Assembly: GCF_023721835.1 (NCBI RefSeq)
Contig: NZ_JAMKFE010000005.1
Coordinates: 310,001 to 374,000, forward strand
Reading direction: 5' to 3'
DNA from: Caldimonas mangrovi
GTDB taxonomy: Bacteria; Pseudomonadota; Gammaproteobacteria; Burkholderiales; Burkholderiaceae_C
DNA: 64,000 nt
Part shown: piece by piece, positions 58,268 to 64,000 of the stretch
How the letters are laid out: each line of letters opens with the position of its first letter
How positions within the stretch are numbered: position 1 is the first letter of the stretch
Position numbers and translations under genes: made by a program
The notes under the pieces: generated by a model
Database searches by the model: none
What the model saw: the letters and a program-made list of their open reading frames with translations, nothing else
What the model was told of the DNA's origin: nothing

Positions 58268-59161
58268 ATGTCGCATTCGCGTGCTGTGGCGTTGATGGTG
58301 GTCGTCACGCTGATGTGGAGCATTGCCGGCGTCGTGACACGCCACCTGGAGGCCGCTCGCGCCTTCGAGGTGACGTTTTGGCGCAGCTTCTTCAATGCTT
58401 GCTTCCTGCTGGTCGCCCTGGCGCTGTGGCGCAGGGGCGGGCTGTGGCGCAGCTTCGCCAACGGTGGCTGGCCGCTGTGGGTGTCAGGCCTGATGTGGTC
58501 GATCATGTACACGTGCTTCATGGTCGCGCTGACGCTGACGACGGTGGCGAACGTGCTGATCACGATGGCGCTGGCGCCGCTCGCGACCGCGCTGGTGTCG
58601 CGCGTGGTCTTGAAGCAGCGCCTGCCGGCGCGCACCTGGGGTGCCATTGCAGTGGCCGGTGCCGGCATCGCATGGATGTACGGCAGCGAGGTGAGCGGTA
58701 TCGACCCGCAGCATCTGCTGGGCACGCTGGTTGCGCTCGGTGTACCGATGGCGGCAGCCGTCAACTGGACGGTCATTCAACGCAGCAGCCATCGTGGAAG
58801 GCCGGGGGCCACTCAGGACATGCTGCCGGCCGTGCTGATCGGTGCAGCGCTGTCGGCCCTGGTGTCGCTGCCGCTGGCGTGGCCGATGCAGGCTTCGACG
58901 CACGACCTCTCGCTGCTGGCGTTGCTGGGCCTGTTCCAGCTCGCCATTCCCTGCCTGTTGGCTGTTCAGCTCGCACGCGTGTTGCCGGCACCTGAGGTGG
59001 CGTTGCTGGCGCTGCTCGAAGTGGTGTTCGGCGTCGCCTGGGCGTGGCTGGGCGCCGGCGAAGCGCCAACGCCGCATGTGCTGGGTGGTGGTGCACTGGT
59101 GCTGCTGGCGCTGGGCACCAACGAGGCCCTGGGCCTGCGTCAGGCACGCGAACGGCGCTAG
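58268..59161 (+). CDS. DMT-superfamily (EamA) transporter
   Basis: 297-aa inner-membrane protein with about ten hydrophobic helices in two EamA repeats (VALMVVVTLMWSIAGVVTRHLEAARAF at the start; LLGLFQLAIPCLLAVQLARVLPAPEVALLALLEVVFGVAWAWL in the second). Such carriers export metabolites or amino acids; the substrate is unknown. The ribosome site is weak (G-rich hairpin just before the ATG), so expression may depend on read-through from typA. Confidence 0.9.
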   Translation: MSHSRAVALMVVVTLMWSIAGVVTRHLEAARAFEVTFWRSFFNACFLLVALALWRRGGLWRSFANGGWPLWVSGLMWSIMYTCFMVALTLTTVANVLITMALAPLATALVSRVVLKQRLPARTWGAIAVAGAGIAWMYGSEVSGIDPQHLLGTLVALGVPMAAAVNWTVIQRSSHRGRPGATQDMLPAVLIGAALSALVSLPLAWPMQASTHDLSLLALLGLFQLAIPCLLAVQLARVLPAPEVALLALLEVVFGVAWAWLGAGEAPTPHVLGGGALVLLALGTNEALGLRQARERR

Positions 59162-59191
59162 CATCGTCCCCATCGAAGTACCGGAGACAAG

Positions 59192-60307
59192 ATGAATTCC
59201 CGCGCGCTTTCCCTTCAGTCCAACGGCCATGTGCTGCACGACACGTTCGGCGATGTCGGCATCATCACGCTGAACCGACCGCAGGCGTTGAATGCGTTGT
59301 CGCTGCCGATGATTCGCGACCTGACGACCCTGTTGCTGGCGTGGCGTGACGATCCCGCCATCAAAGCGGTGTTTGTGCGGGGTGCCACGCAGGAAGGCAA
59401 GGCCGTGGCCTTCTGTGCCGGTGGCGACATCCGCTTCTTCCACCAGGCGGCACTGTCCGGCAACCCCCAGCTCGAGGACTTCTTCACCGAGGAGTACGCG
59501 CTCAACCACCTGATTCATGCCTACCCCAAACCCTACATCGCGTGGATGGACGGCGTCGTGATGGGCGGCGGCATGGGCATCAGCCAGGGGGCGGCGCTGC
59601 GCATCGTCACCGAGCGCACGAAGATGGCGATGCCCGAGACGAACATCGGGCTGTTTCCAGACGTCGGTGGCGGCTGGTTCCTGTCGCGCTGTCCTGGCCA
59701 GGTGGGGGAATACCTGGCGCTGACCGGACAGGTGATCGGCGCGGGCGATGCGCTGGCCTGGGGCCTGGCGGACGGCTTTGCCGCATCCGACGCACTCGAC
59801 ACCTTCGAGGATGCGCCGAACGCCGGCTTCTTCTCCAGCGATGCCGAGGTGCTGCGGTATGCCCGCGCGCGGCTGAAGCAGGCTCCGGCACCCTTGCTGG
59901 CGGCCGAGCAGCCGGCCATCGACTACCACTTCGCGCAGCCGACCGTGCGCGAGATCATGGCCTCGCTGCAGCAGGACAGCAGCCCTTGGGCGCAGGAGAC
60001 ATGGGCCGCGATGCGCAAGCGCTCGCCGTTGATGATGTGCGTCACGCTCGAACAGATCCGCCGTGCGCGTTCGATGGGCCTGGCCGACGACCTGCGGATG
60101 GAACGCGATCTCGTGCGCAACTGCTTCTTCATCCGCCCGGGCGAGGCCAGCGAGACCGTCGAAGGCATCCGCGCGCTGGCGGTCGACAAGGACCACAGCC
60201 CGCGCTGGAGCCCGCCCACCGTGGAGACGGTGACGCCGGAGATGGTGCAGCAGTTCTTCCGCAGCCCCTGGCCCCGGCACGCGCACCCTCTGCACAGCCT
60301 GGATTGA
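59192..60307 (+). CDS. Enoyl-CoA hydratase/isomerase family protein, 3-hydroxyisobutyryl-CoA hydrolase type
   Basis: 371-aa crotonase-fold protein. The longer length, AFCAGGDIRFF, AWMDGVVMGGGMGISQGAALRI, and catalytic segment MPETNIGLFPDVGGGWFLSRCPG (Glu and Asp) match 3-hydroxyisobutyryl-CoA hydrolases of valine catabolism; 2-hydroxyacyl relatives are possible. The C-terminus (SPRWSPPTVETVTPEMVQQFF) is also typical. The ATG follows GGAGAC. Ends 11 bp before dusA. Confidence 0.9.
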   Translation: MNSRALSLQSNGHVLHDTFGDVGIITLNRPQALNALSLPMIRDLTTLLLAWRDDPAIKAVFVRGATQEGKAVAFCAGGDIRFFHQAALSGNPQLEDFFTEEYALNHLIHAYPKPYIAWMDGVVMGGGMGISQGAALRIVTERTKMAMPETNIGLFPDVGGGWFLSRCPGQVGEYLALTGQVIGAGDALAWGLADGFAASDALDTFEDAPNAGFFSSDAEVLRYARARLKQAPAPLLAAEQPAIDYHFAQPTVREIMASLQQDSSPWAQETWAAMRKRSPLMMCVTLEQIRRARSMGLADDLRMERDLVRNCFFIRPGEASETVEGIRALAVDKDHSPRWSPPTVETVTPEMVQQFFRSPWPRHAHPLHSLD

Positions 60308-60318
60308 TCCATCGACCG

Positions 60319-61332
60319 ATGACCGCAGCCTTGCCCCGCCCGACGCAAGACCCGTGGCGCCTGTCCGTCGCCCCGATGATGGACTGGACCGATCGGCATT
60401 GCCGTTACTTCCATCGGCTGCTGAGTCGCCACACCCGTCTCTACACCGAGATGGTGACGACAGGCGCCTTGCTGCATGGCGACGTGCCTCGGCATCTGGA
60501 CTTCAACGAGGAAGAGCACCCTGTCGCGCTGCAGCTGGGCGGCAGCGAGCCACACGACCTGGCCGCTTGCGCAAGGCTTGCACAGCAGTGGGGCTACGAC
60601 GAGGTCAACCTGAACTGCGGCTGCCCGAGCGAGCGCGTGCAGCGCGGCGCTTTCGGTGCCTGCCTGATGTCCGAGCCTTTGCTGGTCGCGGATTGCGTGA
60701 AGGCGATGCGCGATGCAGTCGACATTCCTGTGACGGTGAAGCACCGCATCGGCATCGACAAGGTCGAGAGCTATGACTTCGTGCGCGACTTCGTCGGTAC
60801 CGTGGCGCAGGCAGGCTGCGAGGTCTTCGTCGTGCACGCCCGCAACGCGTGGCTGAAGGGGTTGAGCCCGAAGGAGAACCGCGAAGTGCCGCCGCTGCGC
60901 TATGAGCTGGTGCACCGGCTGAAGCGAGAGTTCCCGCGGCTGACGATCGCGATCAACGGCGGGCTGGGGGACGACGACGCGATCGCCGCGCAATTGCAGC
61001 ATCTCGACGGTGCGATGATCGGGCGCGAGGCGTATCACAACCCGTGGGTGATGGCGACCTGGGACGCCCGGTTCTTCGGCGACGAGCGGGCCATTCCCGA
61101 TCGCGAAGCGGTGGAAGAAGAGATGGTCCGCTATTGCGAGCGCGAGGCTGCACGCGGCGTGCCATGGCCGCACGTCGCGCGCCACATGCTCGGGCTGCGC
61201 AACGGATTGCCCGGTGCGCGCCGGTGGCGCCAGGTGTGGTCCGACCACCGTCTCAAGGGCGAGCCGGCAAGTGCCGTGTACCGGCAGGCACGCTCGTACA
61301 GCCAAGCGTCGTCAGTGAACACGCCACGCTAA
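60319..61332 (+). CDS. dusA: tRNA-dihydrouridine(20/20a) synthase DusA
   Basis: 337-aa FMN enzyme reducing uridine 20/20a in tRNA D-loops. Signature segments: SVAPMMDWTDRHCRYFHRLLS, YTEMVTTGALLHGD, YDEVNLNCGCPSERVQRGAFGACLM (catalytic Cys in GAFGAC) and VHARNAWLKGLSPKENREVPPL, the DusA-specific motif. It overlaps the convergent TIGR02270 gene by 4 bp. Confidence 0.96.
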   Translation: MTAALPRPTQDPWRLSVAPMMDWTDRHCRYFHRLLSRHTRLYTEMVTTGALLHGDVPRHLDFNEEEHPVALQLGGSEPHDLAACARLAQQWGYDEVNLNCGCPSERVQRGAFGACLMSEPLLVADCVKAMRDAVDIPVTVKHRIGIDKVESYDFVRDFVGTVAQAGCEVFVVHARNAWLKGLSPKENREVPPLRYELVHRLKREFPRLTIAINGGLGDDDAIAAQLQHLDGAMIGREAYHNPWVMATWDARFFGDERAIPDREAVEEEMVRYCEREAARGVPWPHVARHMLGLRNGLPGARRWRQVWSDHRLKGEPASAVYRQARSYSQASSVNTPR

Positions 61333-62567
61333 GCCGGCCAGGCTTGCATCAGGCGCTGTTGTCGCCATGCCGGGGCCGCGGTCGGGAACAGGGGCGATCC
61401 CGGCACAGACAAACACCACAGCTGCGCTGCGAGCCACCGTTGCCTCTGCGATCCTGTGCGCAGCACGTGACGGCAGTGCTGTTCGTCCGGCGAGGCACCG
61501 AGAAAACTGCGGTGGTCCGGAGCAAAGCGGGACCGATGCTCCGCCCACCAGGCTTTGGTGCGCTCGACGTTCAGCCACGGCAACGCGACGTCCTCGGGCA
61601 CTTCGACGTTCTCGTCCTCCGGGTCGTCGCTGGGTCCGTCTTCATGACCTTCCGGCGGCATGGCTTCCAACTGCTCGGCGTTGTAGTCGACGCCGGTGAT
61701 AAGCACGAACGATTCGCCGGCAATGCGAGCGGTCTCCGGCCGGCCCATCTGTTCGAGCAGCCAAGGCGCATAGCGGGCGTTCCCGGTGCAGCCGGCGCCG
61801 ATGATTCGCAGGCGTGATGCACCGGGCAGACCTTCCAGTTCCGCGAGCAGTTCATGGCCTTGCTGCCAGTCCGATGCGAGGATGAACGCCTGGAGCGCCT
61901 GCTGCTGGCGTCGGCCGGGCTTGAGCGCGAGTTGCCGCAGCGCATGGCATGCCGCGCCCCGGTCTCCCAGCAATACGGCGGACCAGGCAGCCCAGTACCT
62001 GGTTTCCGGCTGAGGGTCTTCCAGGGCTGCCTGCAGCTCGGGCAGGAGATCCATGCGACCCAGTTCGCCCGCCGCCCGCAGCGCGCGCAGCCTGGCCACA
62101 CCGGAAGCGGCGCTCAGCCAGGTCTTCAGTGCGGGGCCCGGGTCTTGCCTGTGCATGGCGCATGCCGCGATGCCTAGCGCCTGGATCCGTCCGTTCGTCG
62201 TGCCGAGCAGGTGCCTGGTGACATCGGCAAGTCGGCTGGAGCCCATCCAGCCCAGCGCCGAGGCGACGCCGGAGAACACTTCCGGCAATTGCACGGAACG
62301 CTCCAGCACTGTTGACCACCAGGAGGGTGTGTCGATGGCGAGTACCGACGCGACGAAGAACTCTTCTGCGCCTCCGGCGTCGAGGGACGGCATGCACACT
62401 TTCCACGCGCTTTCCGCCTCGTTGCGCAATCCGTCCAGCTGAGCGGCAAGCTGCTCATCGAGGTCCGTGAACTGTGCCGGCGAGTAGTTGGGCGCCTTGA
62501 CGGCATAGCAGCGCTGCAGCCAGAGGAACTGGGCCTCGTCGTGGAATTCCAGCAGGTTCTCGTTCAT
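61329..62567 (-). CDS. TIGR02270 family protein (type VI secretion-associated, HEAT-like)
   Basis: 412-aa protein matching the TIGR02270 family: start ENLLEFHDEAQFLWLQRCYAVKAPNYSPAQFTDLDEQLAAQLDGL, then repeated helical pairs (ALGIAACAMHRQDPGPALKTWL, RLRALRAAGELGRMDLLPELQAALED, RYWAAWSAVLLGDRGAACHALRQLAL) that look like HEAT repeats. No signal peptide. The function is unknown, but the family clusters with type VI effector loci. It starts 4 bp after the immunity-type gene ends, so it belongs to the same operon. Confidence 0.82.
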   Translation of the reverse strand: MNENLLEFHDEAQFLWLQRCYAVKAPNYSPAQFTDLDEQLAAQLDGLRNEAESAWKVCMPSLDAGGAEEFFVASVLAIDTPSWWSTVLERSVQLPEVFSGVASALGWMGSSRLADVTRHLLGTTNGRIQALGIAACAMHRQDPGPALKTWLSAASGVARLRALRAAGELGRMDLLPELQAALEDPQPETRYWAAWSAVLLGDRGAACHALRQLALKPGRRQQQALQAFILASDWQQGHELLAELEGLPGASRLRIIGAGCTGNARYAPWLLEQMGRPETARIAGESFVLITGVDYNAEQLEAMPPEGHEDGPSDDPEDENVEVPEDVALPWLNVERTKAWWAEHRSRFAPDHRSFLGASPDEQHCRHVLRTGSQRQRWLAAQLWCLSVPGSPLFPTAAPAWRQQRLMQAWPA

Positions 62568-62571
62568 GTCC

Positions 62572-63492
62572 TCAGTCGCCCGAGCGCATGCGGTGAAGCC
62601 AGTCGCGTGTGGCCGTTTCGTCAGGAAAGCCGGGCAGAGGAAACAGGTTGTCGACGAGCAGCGGGGCCAATGCGTCGTTGACGACGCGGTAGGGATCGAC
62701 GCTTTCCGCGCGGTGCCGGTCGCCGAGCAGGGGCGCCGGCCCGGCTTGTACCAGGACGCCGTGCGTGCTTCTGGCGACCGAGGCGGCACCGCCTTGTGCG
62801 AGCCGGCCCAGCGCGTCCTGCGCTTCGCGGCTGCGTGCCACCAAATCCCGGTGCAGCCATGTCTGCCATTGCGCGCCTTTCAGCGCAGCGAGCAGACCCC
62901 GCGACTCGGTGATCAGGTCGTGCCCGTCCAGCCCGGCATATCGCTCCAGTGCGCTACGAATGGCCGTGTTGCGCTCCGGGTCGGTTTCGCCGTAGTCGTA
63001 GTTCACGTCGAGACCGGCCGTGCCGTGCCAAAACTGCATCGTGCCGACGAGCCGCTCCATCAGCATTCGAAACTCGGCCGAGCGTTCGATGGCCCGCTCC
63101 GGTGGAATGTGCAGCTGCAGCCAGCCAAGCGCGTCGTCGCCGTATTCGCCCCGGTACCCGAACTTGAGCGCCCACGGGCCCACTTCGTCAAGGGTCCTGC
63201 CCGAGTCGACGATGAGGTAGTAGTTGTAGCCATTGCCCATTTCCTCAAGGGCCAGGCCGACCTGTTCGGCGAGCGTCGACGGGGTTGCCGCCTCGTTGCG
63301 TTCCATGAAGTCGTTGCGGAACCAGGTTGCCATGGGGCCCACGAGTTGCAGACAGTTGTGCAAGGTCTCGCGCAGCCGCTCGAAGTCGAGATCCGGATGC
63401 CGGAAGAACAGCGTGACGGCGCCGGTCAGTGTCGCCAGCACTTCGCTTTCGCGTTCAAAGACCACGGGACAGCTCGGAGACAACGGCTTCAT
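62572..63492 (-). CDS. DUF3396 / type VI immunity family protein
   Basis: 306-aa soluble protein with DUF3396 features (GLALEEMGNGYNYYLIVDSGR, YRGEYGDDALGWLQLHIPPERA, PLLGDRHRAESVDPYRVVNDALAPL). The family contains predicted type VI immunity proteins that neutralise the toxin encoded next to them. Its ATG (63492) overlaps the stop of the upstream toxin-like gene by 4 bp, the arrangement expected for an effector-immunity pair. Confidence 0.78.
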   Translation of the reverse strand: MKPLSPSCPVVFERESEVLATLTGAVTLFFRHPDLDFERLRETLHNCLQLVGPMATWFRNDFMERNEAATPSTLAEQVGLALEEMGNGYNYYLIVDSGRTLDEVGPWALKFGYRGEYGDDALGWLQLHIPPERAIERSAEFRMLMERLVGTMQFWHGTAGLDVNYDYGETDPERNTAIRSALERYAGLDGHDLITESRGLLAALKGAQWQTWLHRDLVARSREAQDALGRLAQGGAASVARSTHGVLVQAGPAPLLGDRHRAESVDPYRVVNDALAPLLVDNLFPLPGFPDETATRDWLHRMRSGD

Positions 63493-64000
63493 GCGCCTTT
63501 TCCTTTCGCGCCGTAGCCGGGGCAGTTGCATCCTTCAGGTGTGATCGCCTCCGGATCCTGGCCCGGCGGCTTCGAGATCTTGCGGTAGTTCTCAACCTGG
63601 TCGGTACCGAACTTGTCGCGCCCGCGGCCCCGTGATTCGTAGCTGAACTTGGCGTCGAAGACCCGCCTCTTGCCCTTGCTTTCGACGATGAGGTCGGGGA
63701 AGCAGATGCTCTTCTGCCGGGGGTTGCGCTTGTAGAAGGAGCAGACCTCGCGCAGGAAGCTCCTCGACGGCGTGCCGCCCGGGCCACCGAGTGCGCCGCC
63801 GCGAAGGAAAGCTGCATCGGCCACGACGGAAGGCAGCCCGTCGACCAGCGATTGGATGATGTTGCCGTCTGCCATGGGGTTGATCTTCGTCGGCGGGTTG
63901 GTGTTCATGAAGAATGGTTGCTCGGACTGGATGCCCTTGCCGAGCTTGCCGTCGCTCTTGAGCTTGTTGATCTTCTTCTCGAAAGAGTCCGAGCAGCACC
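63489..64000 (-). CDS. C-terminal part of a probable T6SS effector with PD-(D/E)xK nuclease domain (runs off window)
   Basis: The frame is open to the window's last base, so only the C-terminal about 170 residues are seen. NTNPPTKINPMADGNIIQSL and SFLREVCSFYKRNPR lead to FPDLIVESKGKRRVFDAKFS, which has the spacing of a PD-(D/E)xK nuclease core (Pro-Asp, then Asp-Ala-Lys), followed by RGRDKFGTDQVENYRKIS, similar to VRR-NUC-type toxins. The missing N-terminus likely holds a PAAR-like or other T6SS adaptor. An in-frame ATG at 63908 is internal. The tail is Gly/Pro-rich with one Cys pair (EGCNCPGYG). Confidence 0.7.
   Translation of the reverse strand, partial: CCSDSFEKKINKLKSDGKLGKGIQSEQPFFMNTNPPTKINPMADGNIIQSLVDGLPSVVADAAFLRGGALGGPGGTPSRSFLREVCSFYKRNPRQKSICFPDLIVESKGKRRVFDAKFSYESRGRGRDKFGTDQVENYRKISKPPGQDPEAITPEGCNCPGYGAKGKGA

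Overview
The window is GC-rich (roughly two thirds G+C), densely coded bacterial DNA with Shine-Dalgarno-led genes. Gene content points to a betaproteobacterium of the order Burkholderiales, most likely the Rubrivivax/Leptothrix/Caldimonas group (family assignment is inference). Signs are NagAa/NagG-type salicylate 5-hydroxylase genes, a glucokinase-RpiR fusion, an imuA-imuB-dnaE2 SOS mutagenesis cassette, a PEP-CTERM remnant and the rimP-nusA-infB-rbfA-truB operon.

Layout. 1-2.8 kb: the 3' part of an amidase gene and a DadA-like FAD oxidoreductase. 2.8-8.7 kb: a salicylate/gentisate island. A NahR/NagR-type LysR regulator faces an operon for ferredoxin reductase, gentisate dioxygenase, fumarylpyruvate hydrolase, both salicylate 5-hydroxylase subunits and a Rieske ferredoxin. 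No maleylpyruvate isomerase gene is visible. 8.7-11.7 kb: a decayed GMC-oxidoreductase tail, a glycolipid-binding-family protein, a conserved hypothetical protein, and a TetR regulator divergent from a DUF1348 protein with two near-perfect palindromic operators between them. 11.7-23.4 kb: an accessory signalling region with two hybrid histidine kinases (one translationally coupled to an unusual acyl-CoA dehydrogenase), a small gene behind a LexA box, a DUF4383 membrane protein, and a six-PAS GGDEF-EAL protein whose 5' leader carries a cyclic-di-GMP-I (GEMM) riboswitch. 23.7-28.9 kb: LexA-controlled imuA-imuB-dnaE2. 29-31.3 kb: a broken HAF-repeat/PEP-CTERM gene, tRNA-Ser(GGA), and an NfeD-stomatin pair. 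31.5-33.8 kb: a wing-domain Arg/Lys/Orn decarboxylase.

33.8-48.8 kb is a maltodextrin system. On the minus strand, in order of transcription, lie lamB, a GH13 alpha-glucosidase, malK, malE, malF, malG, a small secreted pullulanase-associated-domain protein, a MalS-like lipoprotein amylase and a glucokinase-RpiR fusion. A second stand-alone glucokinase and a SHOCT-domain protein diverge from lamB. The lamB/glk intergenic region is packed with inverted repeats resembling HexR-type (RpiR-family) sites. The fused regulator could therefore control the locus that feeds glucose to its own kinase domain (inference). Strong hairpins sit after malE and lamB, as expected where binding protein and porin need higher expression than the membrane components.

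48.8-61.3 kb is core housekeeping: fabI (minus), rimP-nusA-infB, rbfA-truB-typA, a DMT exporter, a 3-hydroxyisobutyryl-CoA hydrolase-type protein and dusA. 61.3-64 kb, on the minus strand and running off the window, is a probable type VI secretion effector module: a protein with a C-terminal PD-(D/E)xK-like nuclease, a DUF3396 immunity-type protein and a TIGR02270 protein, nearly contiguous. The most notable non-coding finds are the c-di-GMP riboswitch, the two LexA boxes and the operator array between lamB and glk.
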